Shown: piece by piece, positions 7,252 to 15,527 of the stretch
How positions within the stretch are numbered: position 1 is the stretch's first letter
Layout of the letters: every line of letters starts with the position of its first letter
Assembly: GCF_004362825.1 (NCBI RefSeq)
Contig: NZ_SNXZ01000003.1
Coordinates: 1,122,367 to 1,186,366 of the forward strand
Length of the DNA: 64,000 bases
Direction: 5' to 3'
DNA from: Labedaea rhizosphaerae
GTDB lineage: Bacteria; Actinomycetota; Actinomycetes; Mycobacteriales; Pseudonocardiaceae
Notes under the pieces: generated by a model
Seen by the model: the letters and a program-made list of their open reading frames with translations, nothing else
The model's database searches: none
Told to the model about the DNA's origin: nothing
Made by a program: the position numbers and the translations under genes

Positions 7252-9575
7252 ATCCGTTCGGCGACGACGGTCGTCATCCGCAGCCAGTGCCGTGGTCGAA
7301 GGACTATACGGGGAACGTGTACGAGCCGGTTCGGCACGAGGACAGTGCCACGGAGGCCACTGACCCCGCTCCTGGCGTCGACGAAGCGATCTACAGCGAA
7401 GTCCCGGCAATGCTGTCCGATGTGAATGAGATTTCGCCGACCGCTGCCGCGGCGGTAGCGGACAGCATTGTCCAAGCAGGCAGCGCGACCGCGAGCGCGA
7501 GGACTAATCATGGTGAAGTCAATGCGGTCAAGGTAGTCAACTACTTGCAAGAATCCCTCGAACAGCTGAAGGCGAACGAGGAGTTTCTTGACCGAGTGCT
7601 CGAGTTGTTCGCTCCACCGGAAGACTTCGCGAGCCATTATCACCACTGGCTGGAGTCGCACCTGTTGGTCATCGCCTTGAACCAAGATCAGGGCCGGTTC
7701 ATCACCGCGCACGCGCTGCTGGCCAAGATCCGCAAAGACCAGAAGATCTCGGTCGGGGCCCTGAGTTTCGGGGGCGGATCGACGTTCCCGGTTGGGCGGC
7801 TGCCACATGCGCGCAACTGGGCTTACGTTGTCGAAGTTCCTGCTGAAGAGGACGAATTCAAGCTGCGGTCGAGCTTCGGCAGCAGCCTGAACACATTGCA
7901 GGATAGGTTGCGTCAGCAGTCGTGCTGGATGGTGTTGGTGATGGCTGCCGACCAATGGGATCGCGCGCGGGCCCAGGCTCCAGGGATCACCGAACTCAGG
8001 GAAAGCCACGTAACACCGGAAGCGATTGTGCGACGGGCACTGCTCGCCCGAGACAAGCAGATCCCGGTAGATCGGTGGCTGGAGGATCCGCGTGTGCAGA
8101 AACTCATCGCAGAGCAACCCCCTGCGCAGGCACAGGAAGTCGTAGATCTCATCTTCGCCGCTCAACAATTGACCAACCCCGAGTCGGAAGGACACCGTTC
8201 GGCGGGGACGCGGACGAGTGGTGCAAGCCAATTGCTCGACAGTTCTGACTCAACTTTCGAAAGACAAGTCGAGATGGTCATCGCCGCCCGAACCAATTGG
8301 CGGAAGCAGCTCTTGCACTGGCATCGAAAAGAAGGTCGTACCGGGTTTCAACGTAATTTCCTGATTTCTGCCGCGGTTCAAAATGGAGTGCCGGTCGCAC
8401 ATGTCTATCTCGGCGCCACCGAGTTGGCTCGAGCGCTGCAGGAAAAGAAGTTGCACGCGCCGGCGGGACAAAACGCACCAGGCGTGATCGACCTCGTGGA
8501 TGCGGTACACGCCGATCTTACCGAACAAAACACGGTGGTCTTTGACCGCCTCGGGTGGGACGATGCTGCTCTGCAGTACTTCTGGATCGACCGACCGTTG
8601 TCGCGCGGGTTGTTCATCGGCTGGCTGGCCAAACGAGCAGTGCAGACCCAGCAACGAGAGTCGTTCGAGCCCCTCACGGAAGTGCAGCGACGTGCGCTGG
8701 CGTCGCGCATCGCGCAACTGGCTGTCGATTGGGCGGTGCGGCTAGGCCGGCTGCATCCACTGAAGCGAATCGCGGAAGAATGGTACGACCAAGGAACGGT
8801 GTGGTCGGAGTTCGTTGACGTTCTAGATCACGCCGCGGTGCAGCCGAGCACAGCGCGCAACATCCATCCGATGCTCTTGAATTGGGCGAACGTGCCGCCA
8901 GCCGTCAAGCAGCCGGGCAAGCTGGCGGTGGCCGAGATATGCGCCGGGCAGTTCGGTCGGAAGTACACCGGCAAAGCCCTCATCCGCCTCAAGCACGCAG
9001 CCAACTCGGACGACCCCAGGGTCATCGAAGCCGTGCAAGCAGGAGTGCAGACGCTGTGGGAAGACAGGTCGGTTCGTGATGCCCTGTTCGCAGCGGTAAC
9101 CGGGTGGTGCAAGGACGAGAAGACGGCCGCCGCAGGACGGCAGTCCTTTTTCACGCTCGCTCGCCATGACACCCGGACCGACGATCGACGGCCAAGGTTG
9201 TTGATCGAACCCGATACCGATGACGATCGCTCAGGACCTGATGACGAAGATCTGTCCTACGGATGGCGAGGCCTGCTGGCGCCGGACAACAGCGATGAGC
9301 GTCTTGAGGAAGTCTTGTTCTTCTGGCTGGATGCGGCACTGGCCTTCCCGGAGTACGAAGGCCGAATCGTCAAGGTTCTGTGCGGCGCCGTAAGGGGACC
9401 GGAGGTCGCGGGGCGAGAATCTCCGAGAAACCGGCTGACCGGACTGGCACGGCTGTGGAGCAAACAGGCCATGGACGACGCACAACGCCGCGAGCATGTC
9501 TACAACACCCTGACAGGCCGAGTGGACGACGAATTCATCGCTCGGCGCCCCTCGACATCGGCGAGCTTTGAGTGA
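7248..9575 (+). CDS. STAND-like protein with degenerate P-loop
   Basis: 775 residues, GTG start in a GTGA overlap. A disordered N-terminus (1-90) precedes a region patterned like an NTPase core: ALNQDQGRFITAHALLAKI where a Walker A should be (no GKS/T), FPVGRLPHARNWAYVVEVP, and a hydrophobic strand CWMVLVMAADQW where a Walker B would sit. Then comes a winged-helix-like part (RNFLISAAVQNGVPVAHVY, and LGWDDAALQYFWIDRPLSRGLFIGWL) and a long helical C-terminus of about 300 residues that may form repeats. Actinomycete STAND-type conflict proteins share this order and often have a weak P-loop. Role in sensing infection is inferred from family style and from the neighbouring CBASS locus. No effector domain is recognisable. 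Confidence 0.7.
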   Translation: MNPFGDDGRHPQPVPWSKDYTGNVYEPVRHEDSATEATDPAPGVDEAIYSEVPAMLSDVNEISPTAAAAVADSIVQAGSATASARTNHGEVNAVKVVNYLQESLEQLKANEEFLDRVLELFAPPEDFASHYHHWLESHLLVIALNQDQGRFITAHALLAKIRKDQKISVGALSFGGGSTFPVGRLPHARNWAYVVEVPAEEDEFKLRSSFGSSLNTLQDRLRQQSCWMVLVMAADQWDRARAQAPGITELRESHVTPEAIVRRALLARDKQIPVDRWLEDPRVQKLIAEQPPAQAQEVVDLIFAAQQLTNPESEGHRSAGTRTSGASQLLDSSDSTFERQVEMVIAARTNWRKQLLHWHRKEGRTGFQRNFLISAAVQNGVPVAHVYLGATELARALQEKKLHAPAGQNAPGVIDLVDAVHADLTEQNTVVFDRLGWDDAALQYFWIDRPLSRGLFIGWLAKRAVQTQQRESFEPLTEVQRRALASRIAQLAVDWAVRLGRLHPLKRIAEEWYDQGTVWSEFVDVLDHAAVQPSTARNIHPMLLNWANVPPAVKQPGKLAVAEICAGQFGRKYTGKALIRLKHAANSDDPRVIEAVQAGVQTLWEDRSVRDALFAAVTGWCKDEKTAAAGRQSFFTLARHDTRTDDRRPRLLIEPDTDDDRSGPDDEDLSYGWRGLLAPDNSDERLEEVLFFWLDAALAFPEYEGRIVKVLCGAVRGPEVAGRESPRNRLTGLARLWSKQAMDDAQRREHVYNTLTGRVDDEFIARRPSTSASFE

Positions 9576-10336
9576 TGCGCCGACGGACTCGAGGTGGTGA
9601 GCCTCCTCTCACCTGTGAGTACCAAGAGTACCTGCCGAGCCGAGACGAAGGGTTGCACTTCGCTGTCCACGTCCGGCTGTTCGGAATCGCGTCAACAGGG
9701 GCAAGCTCACGCGGCAAACTTGATGACGCTGGAGCCGATCACCTTCGAGCTGAGTTCGAGAGGGTGACCTGCCAGCATTCGGTGGTCCGGTGGCGGGTCG
9801 TACGACAACTGCTGGCCGCACGGTTGTCGGAGCTGGTGCCGTTCTCCTTGCCAGGTGCCGAGCTACGCGAAGCGACGGTCGTGGTGCACGTTGCATCCGA
9901 GCACTTGGACGCCGGTTTGCAGATCGAACACGCTCGGCACGAACTGGAACTCGACGAACTGGCGCATCGACAGGTCCGAGCGCGGATGAGGTTCCTCCGC
10001 GAAGAGTGCCTGCGTGATCCTGCGTCGGCCGAGCTGTTCACTTTGCTGCCGCCGTCGCCGCGACTCGCTGATTCGAGTCCGGCTGGTGATCCAGACCGAC
10101 TGGTCAACCTGGTGCGGAACTGGCAGCCGACCCGCGGGTGGGTGCGTGCGGCTGAGGTGCTCATCGAGTTCGGCAACAAGCTCACTTCAGAGCAGCTGCT
10201 CATGCTGGGCACCGTCGGCCGCCAGGTCATGGAGAGCTTCAGCGAGGCTGAACGAGGACAACAGTTCGCCGAGGCCCTGAAGTCCGAGGCCGGTCGAATG
10301 AACGGAGCCGGAGGCGAACCACTACCGCAGACTTGA
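9572..10336 (+). CDS. Unknown protein, third gene of the STAND-like operon
   Basis: 254 residues; GTG at 9572 (GTGA overlap with the previous gene) or the adjacent ATG at 9575. After a basic start it has a short beta-rich region (EGLHFAVHVRLFGIAS), then a mostly helical middle (HLRAEFERV, ARLSELVPFSL, ARHELELDELAHRQVRARMRF) and a Ser/Pro linker before a helical tail. The strand-then-long-helix pattern faintly recalls SPFH/band-7 proteins, but no defining motif is present and I do not claim it. Coupled translation says it works with the two genes before it. Its 3' end overlaps an antisense SAVED-like remnant. Confidence 0.65.
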   Translation: MMRRRTRGGEPPLTCEYQEYLPSRDEGLHFAVHVRLFGIASTGASSRGKLDDAGADHLRAEFERVTCQHSVVRWRVVRQLLAARLSELVPFSLPGAELREATVVVHVASEHLDAGLQIEHARHELELDELAHRQVRARMRFLREECLRDPASAELFTLLPPSPRLADSSPAGDPDRLVNLVRNWQPTRGWVRAAEVLIEFGNKLTSEQLLMLGTVGRQVMESFSEAERGQQFAEALKSEAGRMNGAGGEPLPQT

Positions 10337-10530
10337 CGTCTTGATGAAGGCCAGTACGTCGCCGACCAGGTCGGCGACCACGGAGATCGCCACTGCCATC
10401 TCGTCACCCGAGCGAGTCCTCGCCAATCTGAGCCACCAGACTTGCATCCGAGCGCCGTCCAGTGCCAGGCCGAATAGGATGTCCTTGCTGCTCCAGCATG
10501 GTCGGCGATCTACACGAGCCATGCCGTTCA
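10322..10530 (-). pseudogene. SAVED-domain remnant, antisense to the island operons
   Basis: Read on the minus strand, the segment ends SGDEMAVAISVVADLVGDVLAFI and contains CWSSKDIL. The TIR-SAVED protein encoded at 10828-12393 has LWSSNAQF and AGDELAVAISVAADPVEDVLAFV, with a similar spacing from WSS to GDE (about 22 residues there, 29 here). The fragment stops shortly after and has no N-terminal effector or start. It is therefore a decayed copy of a second SAVED protein in opposite orientation. The nucleotide sequences differ enough that it is a paralogue and not a recent duplication. Confidence 0.6.
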
Positions 10531-10827
10531 AAAGGCGCCGTGCGACTACTGGTCGACACGCGGGAGCGTACGCAATGCGCCCGGCTCCACAGGGCGTGCA
10601 CGTCAGATCGACTGACGCGTCGGCGTGCACGGCATCGACCTCGTGCAGACCCTTCGCACACCCCGCCCTGATTGTCTCACGTCGACGTCGGCCGACAGCG
10701 CATCCATATTTGATGCACTTTTGGTCCACAGCCGATGTGAAGGATGGCCGGGCTCGTGTCCCACATGAGCATGCGTTGTCGTGACGCGGGCTGGGCGCCA
10801 GGACGGGTGGAGTCGAACGAGGTGCTG

Positions 10828-12393
10828 ATGGACGTCGATGCTGGTCGAGCTGCCGACGCCGAGACGCTCATCTTTGTCAACTATCGAGGCAGGGATGCGG
10901 GGACGGCCGCCGCGTTCGTCCACACTGAGTTGTCGCGGCGTTTCGGTGCGCGTCTGGTGTTCTTAGACTACGAGTCCATTCCGCTCGGGCGCGACTTCAA
11001 GCCGGTGCTGTTCGCCAGGGTGCGAGGCAGCGCGGTTCTACTGGCGATCGTCGGCAGCCGGTGGCTGGAGGGTGTCGTCGGGCAGCGGCCGATCGATGAT
11101 CCGGACGACTGGGTCCGAATGGAGATCTTGGAAGCCCTAGAGCACGGGGTTCCGGTGGTTCCAGTGCTATTCGACGGCGCGACATTGTCATTGGACCGGC
11201 TGCCGCCTGAGCTGGCCGTGCTGGTCGACCTCCAGTACTTCGAGATCCGGACTAGGCGGCAGCGGCACGACATCGCCGGGCTTGCCGACCACCTTGCGCG
11301 GGAGATCCCCGGCTTGCGTGATCTTCCGGTTCATGAGCTGACTCCGTGGGAGGCTGTCGTAGCCGCCCTCCAAGATGGCATGGACCCAGCTGCTGGATCC
11401 GGTGTCTCGATCTCCATTGAGGTGAACGAGACCGGCGATTTCGACCAGGTCAGTCTTCGTCGCCCTGTCGCGACGGTGGTCGACCGGCAAATTGGCAACG
11501 ATCCGCAGCTTTTCCATGACATGGTGCGGGCCGCAGGGCTCCGCGACAACGGTGACGCCGACCGGGCGGTACGGGAATGGATGTTCGGGCGGTTATCCCA
11601 TGGCCACATCGCAGCGGATCGTGATGCCCTTGAGAGAGCGGTAACTGAGCTGGGTCTGCGGGACAGTCGGCCTAGGACCGTGCTGTCCATTGCGACGCTC
11701 AAACCCGACCTTATGGCAGAGCGGGCTGACTATGCGCTGGATTGGGTGGATCGATTCGATGGTGACTCGGCGTATCTCAAGCGGCGCCCGCTCGCACCGT
11801 CATCATGGGCCCAGCTCCAAGCAGACATCGAAGCGATCCCCAGCAAGCTACCTAGGGACCGCTCCGAAGTCTTGGTAACGGGAAGCCTTCGGCAGGCGAC
11901 AGCGTTCGCGGTGGGTGGTGCCCTCCGCATGGTTACCGGTCTGGACGTCGCGCTCAACCAGCGTGGCGAGCTGTGGTCGTCGAACGCGCAATTCGATGCC
12001 TTGATAGCGCCAAGCCTCGCAGAGCACCGTGTCGAAGCTGGCGACGAATTGGCCGTGGCCATCTCGGTCGCCGCCGATCCTGTCGAGGACGTACTCGCCT
12101 TTGTCGAAGACGCCGGACTACCCGTGGAACGGTTGATATCCCTGTCCCCTGTCGCCGGCATCCGTGACAACGCTATCCCCGACGCCAAGGCGGCTGCGGC
12201 GTTCGCACAAGGGTGCCGTGACGCCGCACGGAAGGCCTGTCGTCGAAACACCCGGATACACCTGTTTCTAGCCGGACCGATGGGGCTGGCACTGCTTCTC
12301 GGGCACCGCTGGAATCGACTACGCCCGACCGTGGTGTACGAGGACGTGCAAGGCCCCGCCATCTACGAGAAGGCTTTTACTGTCGACGCTTGA
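10828..12393 (+). CDS. TIR-SAVED CBASS effector
   Basis: 521 residues from the ATG at 10828 (CGAGG upstream); in-frame starts back to 10744 are less likely. The N-terminal TIR domain (about 13-140) shows LIFVNYRGRD, ARLVFLDYESIPLG, SAVLLAIVGSRWL and VRMEILEAL, where Glu99 matches the NADase catalytic Glu. The middle is a linker; the C-terminal SAVED domain (about 330-521) has GDELAVAISVAADPVEDVLAFV and RIHLFLAGPMGLALLLGHRWNRL. In studied TIR-SAVED proteins, a cyclic oligonucleotide bound by SAVED drives filament assembly and the TIR then destroys NAD+, stopping phage growth. The CD-NTase that would make the signal is four genes downstream on the same strand. Confidence 0.92.
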   Translation: MDVDAGRAADAETLIFVNYRGRDAGTAAAFVHTELSRRFGARLVFLDYESIPLGRDFKPVLFARVRGSAVLLAIVGSRWLEGVVGQRPIDDPDDWVRMEILEALEHGVPVVPVLFDGATLSLDRLPPELAVLVDLQYFEIRTRRQRHDIAGLADHLAREIPGLRDLPVHELTPWEAVVAALQDGMDPAAGSGVSISIEVNETGDFDQVSLRRPVATVVDRQIGNDPQLFHDMVRAAGLRDNGDADRAVREWMFGRLSHGHIAADRDALERAVTELGLRDSRPRTVLSIATLKPDLMAERADYALDWVDRFDGDSAYLKRRPLAPSSWAQLQADIEAIPSKLPRDRSEVLVTGSLRQATAFAVGGALRMVTGLDVALNQRGELWSSNAQFDALIAPSLAEHRVEAGDELAVAISVAADPVEDVLAFVEDAGLPVERLISLSPVAGIRDNAIPDAKAAAAFAQGCRDAARKACRRNTRIHLFLAGPMGLALLLGHRWNRLRPTVVYEDVQGPAIYEKAFTVDA

Positions 12394-12401
12394 GGAGGTG
12401 C

Positions 12402-13352
12402 GTGATCACCGCGTTCGCGGAGTTGCAGCGACTCGGGCACTTCGGCCCAGAAGCCTTGCGGCTTGTGCAGGGGCTGATGTCCGAGGAGATGCGCCGGTTC
12501 CCCGCGATCGAGCCAGCTGCTGGATGGCAGCGGGCCGACGTCGAGGACCTCGTCCAGGACTTTCTGGAGCAGCGATTCGCTGCGTTGACGACGATGTTGC
12601 TCACGACCGCGAGGAATGACGAGTCAATGGGCCGTCTTCTGCGTCGGTCGATCCGCAACTGGTTGATCGATCGTGCCCGGAAGACGGGAACGGGCCGCGT
12701 CAGGCAGCTGTTGGAGCGAGTGCTCGGCGAGAGCACCGAGTTCGAACAGGTGCCGCCTGGCCAGCCGGGTGCGGGACAGTGGCGGCTCGCGCGAACGTCG
12801 TCCGAGCCATGGTCAGGAGATCATCGAGAGCTAATCCGAGCTGCTGACGCGGTACGGGACATACGAATCGGACCCTGGTCAAGCACGACGCGACGTGCGC
12901 CGGTTGCTGCGCGAGATTCCCTGATCGCGGTAGCACGAGCCGTGCTATCCGCGGCTGGCGGTTCGGTGGAAATCGCTCAGCTCACGCATGTCTTCCTGAT
13001 GCGGTTCCCGGTGGCTCTGGACTGGGCAGTCGTACCATTGGACGCCGGAGAAACTGAGCGTCACGCTGACGTACGAACACCGGAAGAGCAGTCAATCGCG
13101 GAATGCGACGAGATCGACTCAGCGGGTGGTGCCGCCGAGATAGCCGGCATGCTGACACCTCAGGAGAGAGCGCTCGTGCCACACCTGGACGACGTGGAGG
13201 CTGCACAGAGAGTGCTCAGTTGTCGGCGAAGCAGCGCATACCACCAGATGAAGCGCCTTCGAGAGAAGCTGACCCAGCTGGCTGGTGTCGGCGACGACAG
13301 GCACGCGGTGATCCTGGAGGTGATCCGCCTGTGTCCCCCTCCGAGCGATTGA
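12402..13352 (+). CDS. Sigma-70-like protein in the CBASS locus
   Basis: 316 residues from GTG 12402; AGGAGG sits only 3 bases before it, so TTG 12390, overlapping the effector's stop, is an alternative. Residues about 45-105 look like sigma region 2 (ADVEDLVQDFLEQRF, LRRSIRNWLIDRARK). Residues about 250-300 look like region 4, a helix-turn-helix (LTPQERALVPHLDDVEAAQRVL, SSAYHQMKRLREKL). The stretch between is longer than in ordinary ECF sigma factors. A sigma-like protein is not a standard CBASS part. It could control transcription of the locus, or be an ancillary regulator carried with TIR-SAVED. No anti-sigma gene is seen. Confidence 0.7.
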   Translation: MITAFAELQRLGHFGPEALRLVQGLMSEEMRRFPAIEPAAGWQRADVEDLVQDFLEQRFAALTTMLLTTARNDESMGRLLRRSIRNWLIDRARKTGTGRVRQLLERVLGESTEFEQVPPGQPGAGQWRLARTSSEPWSGDHRELIRAADAVRDIRIGPWSSTTRRAPVAARDSLIAVARAVLSAAGGSVEIAQLTHVFLMRFPVALDWAVVPLDAGETERHADVRTPEEQSIAECDEIDSAGGAAEIAGMLTPQERALVPHLDDVEAAQRVLSCRRSSAYHQMKRLREKLTQLAGVGDDRHAVILEVIRLCPPPSD

Positions 13353-13421
13353 AGGCGGACGATTCGCGCGATGTGTCGTCAGGTGTGAATGGCTACCAGC
13401 CGGACCCGATCGGAGGGCACC

Positions 13422-14375
13422 ATGAGTGACTCGGATGTGCCGAAGTGGTTCCTCGATCTCGCTGGCCGAAACACAGGAATGAGATCCTTCACTGAGTCAG
13501 GACTACGCGACCGTTTCGGAGAACCGAGCGAGATCAACCTTGAACGCGGCCAACTATGGAGAGCGGGTTGGGCCGACGTAGCGGTGTTACTCGTCCTGTT
13601 GGAGCTGGGCGATGGGGAGGTGCGTGCATCGCCAGTGACGATCGACCCACCCGCCGAGGACGAGAACGGCTTCGTGCTCGCACCAACGTGCACTGGGCTC
13701 CCGACATCGGCGACTGTGTGGACTGGCTTCACACGATTCTTTCCCCAACGGGTCCTCGACACCCTTGTTGCGGCTTGGTCGGCGGACCTGACGACGTGTT
13801 TGGCGAACCCGGCCTCTCTGGATCCCGGATCGAGGCTTCCAGTTGGTATGCGGCGCGGTCGGCCGATCGATTCGGAATTCGACCACCGCAGCATGATCCG
13901 GGCTGGCCTCGAAGATGACGTCGATCAACTTGGTCAGATGCCCGGTCTTCCTGTGGAATCACCCGGCTCATCGTCGACGACTCTCGCTGCGGTGCTCGGT
14001 GATGTCGACCTGGCTGCTCTGTGTGCGGCCTTGAAGCTTCCCCAACCTGCTGTTATGAAACTCCTCCGCGGTACTGCCCCGCTAACCCCCGCCCAAGCCG
14101 CCGTCATCGCCCAGACCACAGGGATTTCGCAAGAGCGTGTTCTGGGAGCTGTCCGCAGCATGCCGCGAGGTCTGGTGCAGGCAGCTGACCATCCGAGATG
14201 GCGGCAGGTATGGATCACCCGAGCCCGACGCCTCGGCACCGATGAAACCCAGGCACGGCTCGACGGGTGCCAGCAGGCTTTTGCGCTCGCCGCACGCCAG
14301 ACCGGCGGCAGCGAGCCGGACTGGGATGCGCGACTCCAACGCGCCCTGTTCGGCGAGGGCGGTGAACTGCGATGA
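13422..14375 (+). CDS. HTH protein paired with the downstream metallopeptidase
   Basis: 317 residues from the ATG at 13422 (GAGGG upstream). The first ~180 residues are of unknown fold. A Cro/C1-type helix-turn-helix lies near residues 195-245 (LAALCAALKLPQPAVMKLLRG, LTPAQAAVIAQTTGISQERVL), with a helical tail. The stop overlaps the next gene's ATG (ATGA), which encodes an ImmA/IrrE-like protease. HTH repressor plus ImmA/IrrE protease is a familiar switch in which the protease cleaves the repressor; in some CBASS loci the pair is called CapH/CapP. The HTH and neighbour are seen directly. Repressor function and cleavage are inferred. Confidence 0.75.
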   Translation: MSDSDVPKWFLDLAGRNTGMRSFTESGLRDRFGEPSEINLERGQLWRAGWADVAVLLVLLELGDGEVRASPVTIDPPAEDENGFVLAPTCTGLPTSATVWTGFTRFFPQRVLDTLVAAWSADLTTCLANPASLDPGSRLPVGMRRGRPIDSEFDHRSMIRAGLEDDVDQLGQMPGLPVESPGSSSTTLAAVLGDVDLAALCAALKLPQPAVMKLLRGTAPLTPAQAAVIAQTTGISQERVLGAVRSMPRGLVQAADHPRWRQVWITRARRLGTDETQARLDGCQQAFALAARQTGGSEPDWDARLQRALFGEGGELR

Positions 14376-15424
14376 CCGCCAGAGGACGTCACCACCAGGC
14401 CAAACGCGAGCAAGCAGCCGCGATGATCCAGGTACTTGAACGCGGGGACTTCGCAACGATTGAAGGGTTGCGCGACGACCCGCTGAGTGTGCTCCGCACG
14501 TGGCCTGGAATTCAGCTCATCCTGGCTCCCGAATCCTCGGCCGGTTCCGGATGCTCCATCGCTGGTCGGTATGACGACGAGACCGACCCGCCCACCCTGG
14601 TCGTCGGGACCTCGAGGTCGTACCGCAGACGTGGGTTCACCGCTCTGCACGAATTTGGTCACCACCTGCAACGCACGAATGTCGAACTCGGACAAACACT
14701 CTTCGCCGGCCTGGATTCCGAAGGCCTGGAGGAGACAGCCTGCGACGAGTTCGCTTCCCGCGTGCTCCTGCCGGATGACCTCGTAGCCGAGTCGATCGGT
14801 ACGGCAGGACCCGCTGCCAGCGACGTCGTAGATCTGTTTGTCAGGTCCCAAGCTTCACGAGAGGCGTGTTGTGTCCGAGCGGCGAACATGCTGAACGGTG
14901 CCGGTGCGGTGCTGCTGCTCGACGATACCGGCACGGTCCTGTTCGCGGCACCGCGTGGTCTGGTTCCACCAGCCCGTGGCTCCGACCAGTCGAAGACGCC
15001 CCTTATCGAAGCCGCACTACGCCAACGGACCAGTGCTCAACGGGACAAAACGTTTGTTACCTATCGGAATGGTGACACCAGCGAATACTTGTACGGTCAA
15101 GCCGCATGGTGCGACGACCACGAGTACCTGATCGCTGTAGTGGCCTCCGACAACGTCCCGTGGATGCCTTTGGCACTCCCAAGGCCCGGCACGCGACGAA
15201 GCCGTTACGGCACATGGTGGACCTGCGAAACCCCGGGCTGCGGCGAAACGTTCAAGATCATGAAGCCTCCGTGTCAGCGCTGCGATCAGCCGAGCTGCGG
15301 ACACGGACACTGCGGGTGCACCGCCGTACGGACACAGCGGGACCGGGAATGTACTGCGTGCCGCCTGACACTGCCGCCACGATGCTTCGAAGGCACCAGC
15401 CCGATCTGCCGAGATTGCGTCTGA
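14372..15424 (+). CDS. ImmA/IrrE-like metallopeptidase with C-terminal zinc ribbon
   Basis: 350 residues. The zinc protease motif HEFGH is at residues 93-97, and the downstream helix EETACDEFASRVLLP (from about 120) supplies the third-ligand region expected in ImmA/IrrE (COG2856) enzymes. A middle domain of ~110 residues follows. The last ~80 residues hold many paired cysteines (CETPGC, CQRCDQPSC, CGC, CTAC, CRDC) that should bind two or more zinc ions, an unusual addition. The ATG overlaps the stop of the HTH gene. Likely job: to cleave the HTH partner on a stress or DNA-damage cue and release the CBASS genes. The zinc ribbons may sense nucleic acid; that is inference. Confidence 0.85.
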   Translation: MTARGRHHQAKREQAAAMIQVLERGDFATIEGLRDDPLSVLRTWPGIQLILAPESSAGSGCSIAGRYDDETDPPTLVVGTSRSYRRRGFTALHEFGHHLQRTNVELGQTLFAGLDSEGLEETACDEFASRVLLPDDLVAESIGTAGPAASDVVDLFVRSQASREACCVRAANMLNGAGAVLLLDDTGTVLFAAPRGLVPPARGSDQSKTPLIEAALRQRTSAQRDKTFVTYRNGDTSEYLYGQAAWCDDHEYLIAVVASDNVPWMPLALPRPGTRRSRYGTWWTCETPGCGETFKIMKPPCQRCDQPSCGHGHCGCTAVRTQRDRECTACRLTLPPRCFEGTSPICRDCV

Positions 15425-15527
15425 TCCGGCAATCGCACCTCTGTGGACAATCCCCGAGATGTGCCGTCAGGAGGTGATGACAGAGGCAGCCGCCTCAACA
15501 TCGCATACCGTTTAGAAAGGCATCCGC

